A stretch of 64,000 bases of DNA from Arthrobacter pascens (GTDB lineage Bacteria; Actinomycetota; Actinomycetes; Actinomycetales; Micrococcaceae), in contig NZ_JAUSXF010000001.1 of NCBI RefSeq assembly GCF_030816475.1, positions 1,054,001-1,118,000 of the forward strand, written 5' to 3'. This document shows positions 1-10,050 of the stretch, in pieces (within the stretch, counting starts at the first letter, position 1; every line of letters begins with the position of its first letter). The position numbers and the translations under genes were made by a program. Below the pieces are notes generated by a model. That model did not search any database. It was not told where the DNA came from and saw only the letters and a list, made by a program, of their open reading frames with translations.

Positions 1-1
1 G

Positions 2-343
2 GACCCGGAAACCTTCCGCCGCTCCAAGCTCGACTGGGCGGAAACGTCCGCGGGCGAGCATGCGAGGCTCCTGGAGCTCTACCGTGATTTGACGGCTTTG
101 CGCCGGCAGCACCCGGAGCTTGCGGATCTCGGGTTCACGGAGACGGAGGTCGGATTCAACGACGACGACGGCTGGCTGCGTTTCCGGCGCGGGTCCGTCG
201 AAGTGCTGCTGAATTTTTCCGAACAAAAGATCCGGCTCGAGGATGCCCGGGGCGACCTGCTGCTCACCACCGACGAGGCCACGGTGCTCGACGGCGGTTC
301 TCTGACTCTCGCCCCGTGGAGTGCGGCCGTGGTGAAGGGGTAG
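2..343 (+). CDS. treZ: C-terminal end of a GH13 trehalose-pathway hydrolase (partial)
   Basis: The reading frame is open from the window edge and closes at a TAG; the start lies upstream. The 113 visible residues begin [12 protein letters not shown] and continue into an [11 protein letters not shown] helix. That is typical of the end of the catalytic barrel in malto-oligosyltrehalose trehalohydrolase (TreZ), and a small beta-sandwich tail follows. TreZ releases trehalose from maltooligosyl trehalose in the cytoplasm. The active site is outside the window, so another GH13 enzyme such as a glycogen-debranching or alpha-amylase relative is possible. The identification rests only on the C-terminal motif. 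Confidence 0.6.
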   Translation, partial: DPETFRRSKLDWAETSAGEHARLLELYRDLTALRRQHPELADLGFTETEVGFNDDDGWLRFRRGSVEVLLNFSEQKIRLEDARGDLLLTTDEATVLDGGSLTLAPWSAAVVKG

Positions 344-427
344 TGCTGCCGCGGTGTTTTGCCAGCCGGCGGCGTAACACTGCGAGAAGGTTCTGTAGCC
401 TGCGTCACAGCTGGCAGGATAGGTAAT

Positions 428-1468
<1,041 letters not shown>

Positions 1469-1496
1469 CGTCACACCTTCGTGGCGGTAATACCCG

Positions 1497-1531
1497 GAGC
1501 AGGGGCGAGGAAACAATCCCCGCCCCTGCTC
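1497..1531 (+). terminator. hairpin after the aldo/keto reductase gene
   Basis: Eleven perfectly paired bases (GAGCAGGGGCG with its complement) enclose a 13-nt loop. A short T-containing run, TGTTGGG, follows rather than a strong U-tract. It separates the reductase gene from ino1 and probably ends the upstream transcript. Confidence 0.6.
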
Positions 1532-1640
1532 TGTTGGGTACTATGAAAAGGCGCCAAGTGGCGCCGTGCCGTCTGCCCGCCGTCGTACTCTCCGGTACCG
1601 ACTGTTCCGGTGGCTGAAGTTTTGTCCTCAAAGGAGTTCC

Positions 1641-2726
1641 GTGTCTTCAAATCCGATTCGTGTTGCCATCGTCGGTGTGGGTAACTGCGCCGCCTCGCTC
1701 GTCCAGGGTGTGCACTACTACCGTGACGCCGATCCCGAGGCTACGATCCCCGGCCTGATGCACGTGGAGTTCGGCAAGTACCACGTCAACGATGTTCAGT
1801 TCGTTGCGGCCTTCGACGTGGATGGCAAGAAGGTCGGCGTTGACCTCGCGGATGCCATCCTGGCCAGCGAAAACAACACCATCAAGATCGCTGACGTTCC
1901 CCCCACAGGTGTGACCGTCCAGCGCGGCCACACCCTCGACGGGCTTGGCAAGTACTACCTTGAGACCATCGAGCAGTCCCCGGCAGAGCCCGTGGACGTG
2001 GTTCAGGCCCTCAAGGACGCCAACGTTGACGTCATGGTCTGCTACCTGCCCGTCGGTTCCCAAGAAGCCGCCGAGTTCTACGCCCAGGCTGCCATCGACG
2101 CCGGGGTTGCCTTCGTCAACGCCCTTCCCGTGTTCATCGCCGGCACCAAGGCGTGGGCTGACAAGTTCACGACCGCCGGCGTGCCGATCGTGGGCGATGA
2201 CATCAAGAGCCAGATCGGTGCCACCATCACGCACCGTGTCATGGCAAAGCTCTTCGAAGACCGCGGCGTGACGCTGGACCGCACGTACCAGCTCAACGTG
2301 GGCGGCAACATGGACTTCAAGAACATGCTGGAGCGTGACCGCCTGGAGTCCAAGAAGATCTCCAAGACCCAGGCCGTCACCTCCAACGTCGAGGCCGAGC
2401 TGGCGGCCAAGGACGTCCACATTGGCCCGTCTGACTACGTCCAGTGGCTCGATGACCGCAAGTGGGCCTTCGTCCGCCTCGAAGGCCGCAACTTCGGCGA
2501 CGCCCCGGTCTCGCTGGAGTACAAGCTGGAGGTCTGGGACTCACCCAACTCCGCAGGTGTGATCATCGACGCCATCCGCGCCGCCAAAATCGGCCTGGAC
2601 CGCGGCATCGGCGGCCCGCTGCTGTCCGCCTCAAGCTATTTCATGAAGTCCCCGCCGGAGCAGTTCAACGACGACCTCGCCCGTGAAAAGGTCGAGGCCT
2701 TCATCCGCGGCGACCTGGAGCGCTAA
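1641..2726 (+). CDS. ino1: inositol-3-phosphate synthase
   Basis: A 361-residue myo-inositol-1-phosphate synthase that converts glucose 6-phosphate to inositol 3-phosphate, with NAD bound by the N-terminal Rossmann motif [16 protein letters not shown]. The conserved stretches VGGNMDFKN and a lysine-rich segment ([10 protein letters not shown]) are present, as in the short actinobacterial form. The GTG at 1641 is chosen because AAGGAG sits at 1631-1636 and homology begins with [11 protein letters not shown]; the 75 nt upstream in frame do not look coding. Its product supplies phosphatidylinositol and mycothiol synthesis, and mshA lies about 3 kb away. Confidence 0.95.
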   Translation: MSSNPIRVAIVGVGNCAASLVQGVHYYRDADPEATIPGLMHVEFGKYHVNDVQFVAAFDVDGKKVGVDLADAILASENNTIKIADVPPTGVTVQRGHTLDGLGKYYLETIEQSPAEPVDVVQALKDANVDVMVCYLPVGSQEAAEFYAQAAIDAGVAFVNALPVFIAGTKAWADKFTTAGVPIVGDDIKSQIGATITHRVMAKLFEDRGVTLDRTYQLNVGGNMDFKNMLERDRLESKKISKTQAVTSNVEAELAAKDVHIGPSDYVQWLDDRKWAFVRLEGRNFGDAPVSLEYKLEVWDSPNSAGVIIDAIRAAKIGLDRGIGGPLLSASSYFMKSPPEQFNDDLAREKVEAFIRGDLER

Positions 2727-2730
2727 CCCC

Positions 2731-2890
2731 GACGCTCTCTCACTTCCTGCAGGTTTTGGCGCAACGCTCTCTCACTTCTTGGTGGGGGAGCGTTGTTCTG
2801 TCCGGGGCTTCCGACGCTTCCTCACGTCTTGCGGGGTTTCTCCTGACGCTTCCTCACGTCTTGCGGGGTTTCTCCTGACGCTTCCTCAGG
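2731..2890 (+). repeat. left array of ~32-bp repeats beside the DUF559 gene
   Basis: Five starts of a shared unit occur in one direction at about 2731, 2764, 2813, 2845 and 2877. The core is ACGCTYYCTCAC. Copies at 2813-2844 and 2845-2876 are identical 32-mers in tandem. The second unit is bounded by an 8-bp inverted repeat, CAACGCTC/GAGCGTTG (2762-2769 and 2788-2795). The last unit runs into the stop codon of the DUF559 gene. The same unit occurs inverted on the other side of that gene. Confidence 0.85.
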
Positions 2891-3842
2891 TTTCGTCAGC
2901 GAAACCCGAAGCGGCCGTGTGGTCGCGCCTCGCTGCGCGTAGCGCCCGCTTGATTCTTACGACGGCCTTCTCGAATCCTTGGGCGAGATCGTCTTTGTCG
3001 AACGCCAGCACGTCCCAACCGGCGGATCTGAACGCTTTATCGCGCCGCCTGTCACTCAGGCTCTGGGGCGCCTGGAGGTGATGTCCGCCGTCGTACTGAA
3101 TGGCCAGACGGTGCCGACGATAGCCAAGGTCACACGTCGGCGAGTTGGGGTCCTCCGGCCGCAGCGCGAGCTGGAGGTCAGGGTCCGGGAGGTTTGCGTC
3201 CCCCATTGCCAGACGAAGCAGTGTTTCAGGGGCGGAGCCCGCGCCCACCCTCATCATTTCCAAGGCCTCGCGGGCACGCACGACGCCCTGAAGATTGGGG
3301 TGTCGGGCAACGAGGGAATGCAGGCCTTCTAACGTGGCGAACGGCTGGGACCGCTCTTCAAACTGCGGCCGCGGAACACGGATCAGCTGATCGCCCATGC
3401 ATATCAGCTCGCTTAACGACAGGTGTCTCGCCAGATCCAGCCAGGTGCGCGATCGGGTGCTGATACGGATAGCGTTGATTTCCTCGACCTCGTCTTCCCA
3501 GGCCAGCACCGAATGGCCGGTCACGCCCTTCCGGCGAGTTTCGGGCAATGACCGTGGTTTGCTCAAGTGCAGCTCTGTTGAGTCCGAAAGCCAGGGCGGC
3601 AGCAGCAGGCCCTCGATACGGGCAGCGGTGACATGGGAGATCCAAGCTGCCGGTGATGCTTCGGATAGCGCTCTCGCCGCTGCCTCCAGCTCGAAGTTCC
3701 AGTTTGAAGGGCGGTACAGCCCACGGCTGACATGCGCGATGTCGCCACCCCTCAACCTGGCCGGAGGAACACCCAGTTCCTGAGCTGTTGTAAGTGTGAA
3801 CGGCGCAGTTCGCAGGGTGTGCGGGAGGTCCAGTTTGTGCAT
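2886..3842 (-). CDS. DUF559 (Vsr-fold) endonuclease-like protein with AbiEi-like N-terminus
   Basis: A 318-residue protein. The first ~120 residues resemble the winged-helix/AbiEi-antitoxin-like region common in actinobacterial proteins of this type (RGGDIAHVSRGLYRP, WISHVTAARIEGLLLP). The C-terminal ~115 residues are a DUF559 domain of the PD-(D/E)XK/Vsr fold: ETLLR with E206, CDLGY with D238, AIQYDGGHH with D251 and H254/H255, and a terminal RRRDKAFRSAGW. The usual E in the ExD motif is Q249, so catalysis is uncertain. The gene stands alone between two arrays of the same ~32-bp repeat in opposite orientation and its stop overlaps the left array. Role unknown; nicking, repeat mobilisation or toxin-antitoxin function are all inference. 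Confidence 0.75.
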   Translation of the reverse strand: MHKLDLPHTLRTAPFTLTTAQELGVPPARLRGGDIAHVSRGLYRPSNWNFELEAAARALSEASPAAWISHVTAARIEGLLLPPWLSDSTELHLSKPRSLPETRRKGVTGHSVLAWEDEVEEINAIRISTRSRTWLDLARHLSLSELICMGDQLIRVPRPQFEERSQPFATLEGLHSLVARHPNLQGVVRAREALEMMRVGAGSAPETLLRLAMGDANLPDPDLQLALRPEDPNSPTCDLGYRRHRLAIQYDGGHHLQAPQSLSDRRRDKAFRSAGWDVLAFDKDDLAQGFEKAVVRIKRALRAARRDHTAASGFADET

Positions 3843-3917
3843 AGGGGAATTGTTGCCCAGTTTGACCTTCGGCGCAGAAGTTATCCACAGCTTTCCAACA
3901 CGGCCTGAGAGAACGGT

Positions 3918-4010
3918 GGGGGAAACGTGCGAAAGGTGAGGAAGCGTTGGGGGAAAGGTGCGAAAGGTGAGGAAGCGTTGGGGGGAAACGTGCGAAAGGT
4001 GAGGAAGCGT
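3918..4010 (-). repeat. right array of ~32-bp repeats, inverted relative to the left array
   Basis: Three tandem copies end in GTGAGGAAGCGT, at 3922-3947, 3953-3978 and 3985-4010, spaced 31-32 nt apart and nearly identical. On the minus strand each begins ACGCTTCCTCAC, the same core as the units at 2813-2890 on the plus strand. The array lies between the 5' end of the DUF559 gene and the 3' end of fhs. Confidence 0.85.
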
Positions 4011-4027
4011 CCGGACGGGGACGGGCC

Positions 4028-5710
4028 CTAGGAGAGGCCGACGGGGTTGCCGGCGTCGTCCACGTCCATGCGCATCGCGGCAGGCACTGGGGGAAGGCCC
4101 GGCATGGTCATCACCGCCCCCGTAAGGGCCACGATGAATCCGGCCCCCGTCTTGGGGATGAGGTCGCGCACGTGGATGGTGAAGCCCTTCGGCGCGCCAA
4201 GCCGGGAGGCGTCGTCGCTGAACGAATACTGGGTCTTCGCCATGCAGACGGGAAGCCCGGCCCAGCCGTTCTTTTTGATGTCAGCCAGCCGCTTCAGGGC
4301 CGGCACGGAGAAGTCCACGCCGTCGGCGCCGTAGATCTCCTGGACGATACTCATGATCTTCTCCTCGACAGGCAGGTCAAGGCTATACAGGTGCCTGAAG
4401 CTGTTGGGTGCGGAGAGCACAGCCGCGACCTTGGCTGCCAGTTCGTCGCCGCCGTCTCCGCCGCCGCCCCGCCCCCAGACATCGGCGACGGCCGCCTCTA
4501 CTCCTTCCGTCGCACACCACTCCAGCAGCCAGTCCAGCTCCTCCTGCGTGTCGGTCGCGAACCTGTTGATGGCCACCACAGGAGTCACCCCGAACTTTTC
4601 CACGTTGCGCAGGTGCCGCCGGAGGTTGTCGACGCCGGCGAGGAGCGCTTCGAGGTCCGGCGCGGTGAGCTTGTCCTTGGCGACGCCGCCGTGCATCTTC
4701 AGCGCACGGACGGTGGCCACCACGACGACGGCGGACGGCGCCACGTCAGCCAGCCGCGCCTTGATGTCCATGTACTTCTCCGCTCCGAGGTCCGCGCCGA
4801 AGCCTGCCTCGGTGACCACGATGTCAGCAAGGCGCCGTGCGGTCTGGGTGGCGATGAGGGAGTTGCAGCCGTGGGCGATGTTGGCGAACGGGCCGCCGTG
4901 GACCAGGGCTGGCGTCCCCGCGATGGTCTGCACCAGGTTGGGTTTGATGGCTTCCTTCAGGAGCAGGGTCAGGGCACCCTGGACTCCGAGGTCGGCCACG
5001 GTGACCGGAGCGCGGTCATAGGTGTAGCCGAAGGTGATCTTGCCCAGGCGGTCGCGGAGATCGGCAAGGTCCGTGGCCAGGCAGAACACCGCCATGATCT
5101 CCGAAGCCACCGTGATGTCGAAGCCGTCCTGGCGGGGGACGCCCTGGGCGGGCCCGCCCAGCCCGATGACCACTTCACGCAGGGACCTGTCGTTCATGTC
5201 CAGGACCCGCTTGAACGTCATGCGCCGCGGATCGATGTTCAGTTCGTTGCCCTGGTAGATGTGGTTGTCCACCAGTGCCATGAGGGCATTATTGGCGGAG
5301 GTCACGGCATGGAAATCGCCCGTGAAGTGCAGGTTGATCTCGTCCATGGGCAGCACCTGCGAGTAGCCGCCGCCGGTGGCCCCGCCCTTCATGCCAAGGA
5401 TGGGGCCCAGCGACGGCTCCCGCAGCGCGATCATCACTTTGTGCCCTGCACGCGCAAGCGAATCAGCGAGCCCTACGGTGGTGGTCGATTTCCCTTCGCC
5501 GGCCGGAGTGGGCGACATCGCGGACACCAGCACCACTTTCCCCGCCGGAGCAGGAGCGTCCAAGCGGGCCGGGTCGACCTTGGCTTTGTAGCGCCCGTAC
5601 AGTTCCAGCGCCTCGGCGTTGATGCCCGCAGTCGCCGCGATATCCCCAATCGGCCTGATGTCGGCCTGCCGGGCGATGTCGAGGTCGCTTAGGGAATTCC
5701 GTTCAGACAT
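4028..5710 (-). CDS. fhs: formate--tetrahydrofolate ligase
   Basis: A 560-residue enzyme that uses ATP to join formate to tetrahydrofolate, giving 10-formyl-THF for purine and fMet-tRNA synthesis. The family P-loop [12 protein letters not shown] is at residues 67-78, and the substrate region [24 protein letters not shown] and the C-terminal [10 protein letters not shown] are conserved. Full family length. The ATG has a close AAAGGAC. It lies 51 nt downstream of mshA on the same strand and could be cotranscribed. A second folate gene, 5-formyl-THF cyclo-ligase, is at 57.9 kb. Confidence 0.96.
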   Translation of the reverse strand: MSERNSLSDLDIARQADIRPIGDIAATAGINAEALELYGRYKAKVDPARLDAPAPAGKVVLVSAMSPTPAGEGKSTTTVGLADSLARAGHKVMIALREPSLGPILGMKGGATGGGYSQVLPMDEINLHFTGDFHAVTSANNALMALVDNHIYQGNELNIDPRRMTFKRVLDMNDRSLREVVIGLGGPAQGVPRQDGFDITVASEIMAVFCLATDLADLRDRLGKITFGYTYDRAPVTVADLGVQGALTLLLKEAIKPNLVQTIAGTPALVHGGPFANIAHGCNSLIATQTARRLADIVVTEAGFGADLGAEKYMDIKARLADVAPSAVVVVATVRALKMHGGVAKDKLTAPDLEALLAGVDNLRRHLRNVEKFGVTPVVAINRFATDTQEELDWLLEWCATEGVEAAVADVWGRGGGGDGGDELAAKVAAVLSAPNSFRHLYSLDLPVEEKIMSIVQEIYGADGVDFSVPALKRLADIKKNGWAGLPVCMAKTQYSFSDDASRLGAPKGFTIHVRDLIPKTGAGFIVALTGAVMTMPGLPPVPAAMRMDVDDAGNPVGLS

Positions 5711-5761
5711 CTTTGTCCTTTGTTCGGGGATCGTCTCCGGCGGGCACGGGCGGCTCCGGAT

Positions 5762-7027
5762 TCAGGGTGCGCGGACCGCCGGTACCAGCCGGTGTCCCGC
5801 GTAATTGTCGACGGCGGCGTGGTAGCTTTCCAGCGTGATGGCGGCTGTCCGCTGCCACCCTGAGTTCTCTGCCCGGATGGAAGCAGCACGGCCCATGTCT
5901 GCGCGGGTGCCCGGGTCGTCATACAGCGCTTCGAGGGCATCGGCCCAGTCCGCGGCGTGATGGCCGTCCACCAGGAGCCCGGTCCGGCCGTGGCAGATCG
6001 CGCGTGAGAGCCCGCCCACCCGGGTTCCCACCACAGGCGTTCCGCAGGCCTGCGCCTCCAGGGCCACGAGGCCGAAGGACTCGCTGTAGGAGGGCATTAC
6101 CACAACGTCGGCGGACCTGAACCAGGAAGCCAGCTCCGGCGCCCTGACCGGCGGCAGGTGCGTGACGACGTCGTCCATTCCTGCCTCCGCTATCAGCTGC
6201 CGCAGGTTGAAGTCCTTGTTGCCGCTCAGCGCGCCCAGGATGGTGAGCCGAAGATTGATGCCCGGACGGTGGGAGCGCAGCAGCGCCGCCGCCTTCAGCA
6301 ATACGTGCGGCCCTTTCAACCGCTGGATGCGGCCGGCGAAAACCAGATGGAAAGTGTCAGGTGGCACGCCGCGCTCGGCCCGGGACCGTGCACGGAAGGC
6401 CGGCGTGAAGATACTGAGGTCCACGCCCGGCGGCGCCACATCGATGACGTCGAAATCCGCACCATAGTGGGACACGAGTTCCGCGGCTTCGGCACTGGTA
6501 TTGGCGATGAGGCGGGCGGCTCCGTCAACGATCCTGTGCTCGCCCACCTCCCTGCGCCGCGGCTCGGGCTGTTCCCCGGACTCGAGCAGCAGGTTCTTGA
6601 CCTTTGCCATGGTGTGCATGGTGTGGACCAGTGGCACGTCCCAGAGTTCGGACAGTTCCAGTCCGGCGATTCCCGATACCCAGTAGTGCGAATGGATGAT
6701 GTCGTACCGGCCGTGGGGCTGGCGCCGGCGGATCTGCTCGATTTCGGCGACCATGCTGTGCAGCAGTTCCGGAAGGTGCTCCTTGGGGATTTTCCGCACC
6801 GGTCCGGCCAGGACGTTGTGCACGCACACGCCGGGATAAGGATGCTCGACGGCGGGCTGCCCGGCCGAGGTGGAGCGCGTGAAGATCTCCACTTCCACGC
6901 CGGCTTCCGCCAGCGCCGAGGCCAGCTCCCGAATATAGACGTTCATCCCGCCGGCGTCCCCGGAGCCAGGCTGCTCCATGGGGGAGGTGTGGAGGGAGAG
7001 TACCGCGACCCTGCGGATCACTGCCAT
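5762..7027 (-). CDS. mshA: D-inositol-3-phosphate glycosyltransferase (mycothiol step 1)
   Basis: A 421-residue GT-B, GT4-family glycosyltransferase. It transfers GlcNAc from UDP-GlcNAc to inositol 3-phosphate, the first committed step of mycothiol synthesis. MshA signatures are the N-terminal HTSPMEQPGSGDAGGMNVYIREL and the donor-site PSYSESFGLVALEAQACGTPVVGT. The ATG follows a strong GGAAGGAGA. Its substrate is the product of ino1 at 1.6-2.7 kb. Other GT4 enzymes share the donor motif, but the N-terminal acceptor motif is specific enough for a firm call. Confidence 0.94.
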   Translation of the reverse strand: MAVIRRVAVLSLHTSPMEQPGSGDAGGMNVYIRELASALAEAGVEVEIFTRSTSAGQPAVEHPYPGVCVHNVLAGPVRKIPKEHLPELLHSMVAEIEQIRRRQPHGRYDIIHSHYWVSGIAGLELSELWDVPLVHTMHTMAKVKNLLLESGEQPEPRRREVGEHRIVDGAARLIANTSAEAAELVSHYGADFDVIDVAPPGVDLSIFTPAFRARSRAERGVPPDTFHLVFAGRIQRLKGPHVLLKAAALLRSHRPGINLRLTILGALSGNKDFNLRQLIAEAGMDDVVTHLPPVRAPELASWFRSADVVVMPSYSESFGLVALEAQACGTPVVGTRVGGLSRAICHGRTGLLVDGHHAADWADALEALYDDPGTRADMGRAASIRAENSGWQRTAAITLESYHAAVDNYAGHRLVPAVRAP

Positions 7028-7160
7028 GGCGTCTCCTTCCGACTACCGGGTGCCGCCACCGGTACTGCCCGGGCGGTGCCCTCGTGGTGCATCCGATAAA
7101 ACATTACTCCTCTGTTAACCGGCGTCTTCACGGTCTGTGCCGGCTGCTAACGTGGCGTGC

Positions 7161-7688
7161 GTGAGAGCAACCGAGGATCCAGCAGCCAATTCCGCAGATT
7201 TTTCGGTCCGCCCTGCCACCGCGGCCGACTGGCCGGGCATGTGGGCCGTGCTGGAGCCCGTCATCAGGGCCGGCGAGACGTTCACTTGGGAGCGGGACAC
7301 CGCCGAGGACGTTGCCCGTGGACGCTGGTTCAAGGAAGCGCCGGGCCAGGCTTTTGTGGCGGTCACCTCCGATGGCGGCGTGATCGGCACCGGGGAGCTC
7401 CACCCCAACCAGGGCGGAGCCGGCAGCCATGTGGCCAACGCCGGCTACATGGTCCACCGTGACCACGGCGGCAAGGGTGTGGCGCGGGCGCTGTGCAAGT
7501 ACTCCCTGGACGCCGCGCGTGCAGCCGGCTTCCGTGCAATGCAGTTCAACGCGGTGGTGGAAAGCAATACCCGGGCTGTGGCGGCGTGGAAGGCCATGGG
7601 TTTCGAGGTGCTCACCACCATTCCCGAGGCTTTTAACCATCCCGTGCTCGGGTACGTCGGCCTGCACGTGATGTACCGGAAGCTCTAA
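7161..7688 (+). CDS. GNAT family N-acetyltransferase
   Basis: About 175 residues with a single GNAT fold. The acetyl-CoA loop is read from HRDHGGKGVARALCKYSLDAARAAGF, followed by MQFNAVVESNTRAVAAWKAMGFEV. The protein resembles the YhhY/MnaT-like acyltransferases, but the acceptor is unknown. The frame opens at a GTG at 7137. The GTG at 7161 is preferred because TAACGT (7148-7153) lies 7 nt upstream, the leaderless spacing repeated through this window; there is no Shine-Dalgarno sequence at either. It diverges from mshA and converges on the LysR gene. Confidence 0.8.
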   Translation: MRATEDPAANSADFSVRPATAADWPGMWAVLEPVIRAGETFTWERDTAEDVARGRWFKEAPGQAFVAVTSDGGVIGTGELHPNQGGAGSHVANAGYMVHRDHGGKGVARALCKYSLDAARAAGFRAMQFNAVVESNTRAVAAWKAMGFEVLTTIPEAFNHPVLGYVGLHVMYRKL

Positions 7689-7740
7689 TTCACGTCTGCG
7701 GGCTCGTGGTTTTTAATCCTGGGCAACCCAACCTCCCGAT

Positions 7741-8691
7741 CTAGAGGTAATCGCCGGCTCGTTCACCGGCGATTTCCAGCAGGGTGGAGTGAAAGGCCAC
7801 CTCTGCCGGGGCGTAGACCTTGTCCTCGCGCTGGGCCAGCAGTACCCGTCGCAGAGGGGCGGCAGAACCGAGGCTCAGTACCGTCACGTCGGGATGCTGA
7901 AGCGCCACGGCAGTCTTGGGCACCATGGCAACGCCCATTCCCACACTGACCATCGCCTGGGCCTCCTGATAGTCGTTGGCCAGGAAGGCAATCTCCGGTT
8001 CGAACCCGGCGTCGTGGGCGGAACGCTGCAGGACCTCCACCACGGGGTGGGCCTCGGCGCGCACTATCCAGGACTCCTTGCGGAGATCCTCCATGCTCAC
8101 CTCCTCCCGGTCGGCGAGCCGGTGGCCACGGGCTACCAGAATCACTGTGCTCTCCCGGAAGACCTCGGTCACACGAATGGAATCATCCCGGAAAGGATTC
8201 CAAGGGTAGTCCCAGAGCAGGCAAAGCCCTGTGACCCCGGACTGCAAATCCGCCACCAGTTCATCGAAGCGGGCGCTCCGTACAGAGAGGCCGATGGCCG
8301 GATATCGCTTCTTGAAGGTCCGGATGACGATGGGAAGAAAGGATCCGGCCACGGTGGGGAAGGTGCCCACGGTCAGCGACCCTCGTTTCAGGCCGGCCAT
8401 CTGGCCCAGATCCGACCGCGCTGCCTGCATCTGCCGCACTATCTTGCGGGCGTGTCCGGCAAGGACCTGACCAGCCTCTGTGGGCACGACGCCGCGGGAG
8501 CGCCGGTTGAGCAAAGGCTGCCCCACCTCCTGTTCGAGCTTGCGCAGCTGCTGGGAGACAGCCGAGGGGGTATACATCATGAGCTCGGCCGCAGCTGTAA
8601 TGGATCCCTGCTCCACCACCTCCAGCAGCAGTGCCAGCCGCCTCATGTCGAACAAATCAAGACTCTCATCGTTAAGCAATTCTTTACCCAT
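7741..8691 (-). CDS. LysR family transcriptional regulator
   Basis: About 316 residues. The N-terminal winged helix reads LDLFDMRRLALLLEVVEQGSITAAAELMMYTPSAVSQQLRKLE and is followed by a type-2 periplasmic-binding effector domain (GSLTVGTFPTVAGSFLPIVI). An upstream TTG at 8733 is possible, but the ATG at 8691 gives a normal LysR N-terminus, and the ATG at 8646 is a third candidate. The gene is divergent from the prpF-transporter cluster across 227 nt, the usual arrangement of a LysR protein with its target operon. That it controls the cluster is inference. The effector may be the transported organic acid. Confidence 0.9.
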   Translation of the reverse strand: MGKELLNDESLDLFDMRRLALLLEVVEQGSITAAAELMMYTPSAVSQQLRKLEQEVGQPLLNRRSRGVVPTEAGQVLAGHARKIVRQMQAARSDLGQMAGLKRGSLTVGTFPTVAGSFLPIVIRTFKKRYPAIGLSVRSARFDELVADLQSGVTGLCLLWDYPWNPFRDDSIRVTEVFRESTVILVARGHRLADREEVSMEDLRKESWIVRAEAHPVVEVLQRSAHDAGFEPEIAFLANDYQEAQAMVSVGMGVAMVPKTAVALQHPDVTVLSLGSAAPLRRVLLAQREDKVYAPAEVAFHSTLLEIAGERAGDYL

Positions 8692-8801
8692 TTGAAAAAT
8701 CCGTTCATTGACTACCCGAAGCCAGTTTCGCAAGGCGATCCCAAGACAGAGTCTGCATGGGTAAGGCCGGAAGAGTGGTCAAAATCGCCTTGGCCTTCCA
8801 T

Positions 8802-8815
8802 GAATTAAGTAATTC
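8802..8815. promoter_or_regulatory. palindrome in the LysR/prpF divergent region, candidate operator
   Basis: GAATTA-AG-TAATTC is a perfect 6-bp inverted repeat in the AT-rich divergent spacer, about 100 nt before prpF. It fits the loose T-N11-A style of LysR sites. A TAAAAT hexamer at 8829-8834 may be the -10 of the prpF promoter, although no convincing -35 was found. Confidence 0.4.
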
Positions 8816-8918
8816 TACATCCCCCCTCTAAAATCCAACATTGTCTAAAGGTGTGACCTGGCTCAATCTCTTCTTAGGAACCTCATCAAAAATCCGAACC
8901 AAGAGAAGCGGGCTACCC

Positions 8919-10040
8919 ATGAAGATTGAAGCGCAGTGGATGCGGGGAGGCACCAGCAAGTGCTGGGTGTTCGAGGCGGAGCATCTCCAGGAGGGCGGCG
9001 CCAGCCTGGATGTGCTGCTCCCGCGATTGTTCGGCAGTCCCGACCCTCGCCAGATCGACGGCGTCGGCGGGGCAACCTCAACCACCAGTAAAGCGGTGAT
9101 CCTGCACCGCCCAGCCGGGGACGACGTTGACGTGGAGTACACCTTCGCCCAGGTGGGCATCGAGGAAGCTGCCGTGGACTGGGGAAGCAACTGCGGGAAC
9201 GGCTCAGCGGTTGTGGGCTTGTACGCCATCGAGAAGGGGTGGGTGCTCCCCAGCGGAGACGTCACCCGGATCGTTACCCGCAACACCAACACCGGACAGA
9301 TCATCGTCCAGCGCGTGGGCACCCCCGACGGCGCCCTGGCCGACGTTCCGGATGCGCAGATGCCGGGCGTACCGTTCCCCGGCTACCCCGTGGGGCTCGG
9401 CTTCCAGGACCCTGCCGGTAGGACCACCGGGTCGCTGCTGCCCACCGGATCGGCCACCGATACCATCACCGCCGGCGGAACCCGCTGGACCGTGTCGATG
9501 GTTGATGCCGGAGCACCTGTGGTGATGCTGCGCGCTGAAGAGCTGGGCCTGGATCCGGCCCGATACGACAGCTGGCGTGCAGGAGTGGAGCTGCAGTTGG
9601 ATACCTTGGAGCTGGTCCGCCGGCAGGCCGCTGTCCGGATGGGGCTCTCGCCCACAATCGCCGGAGCGGCCCGGGCGATACCCAAACTCGCCATCGTCGC
9701 CGCGCCGTCCGAGGTCGAGGCCGGCTCCTTCGATGCGAACGTCCTGATGCTCTCGATGGGCAAGCCCCACCCGGCCCTGGCCGTTACCGGCGGCATCGCG
9801 CTGACCCTCGCGGCCAGCACCCCCGGCACTGTGATGCACACCATCACAGGGAAGGCTCCAGGAACCACCCTCCGGCTCCGCACACCCGCCGGAATGATCG
9901 AGACGTGGAGCGAGGAACACAACGGGAGCCTCCTCGTAGGCGTCGACCGCACAGCCCGCACCATCGCCAGCACCATCATCCACCTCCCCGAGGTTCCCGG
10001 CAGCGCAGTTGCTGCTTCCCTCGCGGGAGCCACCCGCTGA
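8919..10040 (+). CDS. PrpF family isomerase (methylaconitate/oxalomesaconate tautomerase type)
   Basis: A 373-residue PrpF protein with the diaminopimelate-epimerase-like double fold. Family signatures are QWMRGGTSKCWVF at the N-terminus, IDGVGGATSTTSKAVI, and the catalytic DWGSNCGNGSAVVG. Known members move a double bond in cis/trans-aconitate, 2-methylaconitate (methylcitrate cycle) or 4-oxalomesaconate (gallate catabolism). No prpB, prpC, prpD or gallate genes are adjacent. Instead a MatC-like carrier follows 10 nt later and an ABC importer after that, so a transported di- or tricarboxylate such as aconitate or citrate is the likely substrate class. The ATG at 8919 starts exactly at the family N-terminus. 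Confidence 0.85.
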   Translation: MKIEAQWMRGGTSKCWVFEAEHLQEGGASLDVLLPRLFGSPDPRQIDGVGGATSTTSKAVILHRPAGDDVDVEYTFAQVGIEEAAVDWGSNCGNGSAVVGLYAIEKGWVLPSGDVTRIVTRNTNTGQIIVQRVGTPDGALADVPDAQMPGVPFPGYPVGLGFQDPAGRTTGSLLPTGSATDTITAGGTRWTVSMVDAGAPVVMLRAEELGLDPARYDSWRAGVELQLDTLELVRRQAAVRMGLSPTIAGAARAIPKLAIVAAPSEVEAGSFDANVLMLSMGKPHPALAVTGGIALTLAASTPGTVMHTITGKAPGTTLRLRTPAGMIETWSEEHNGSLLVGVDRTARTIASTIIHLPEVPGSAVAASLAGATR

Positions 10041-10050
10041 GGAGACCATC

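Noticed and set aside
1566..1640. N-terminal extension of ino1
   Set aside because: The extra 25 residues are basic and unlike the family, and AAGGAG directly precedes the GTG at 1641.
3918..4010. Possible CRISPR array
   Set aside because: The units are contiguous tandem copies of 31-32 nt with no unique spacers between them and no cas genes; a simple repeat array fits better.
4172..5692. 506-residue plus-strand frame over fhs
   Set aside because: Antisense to a full-length formate-THF ligase gene; the translation is His/Val/Arg-rich with no recognisable domain.
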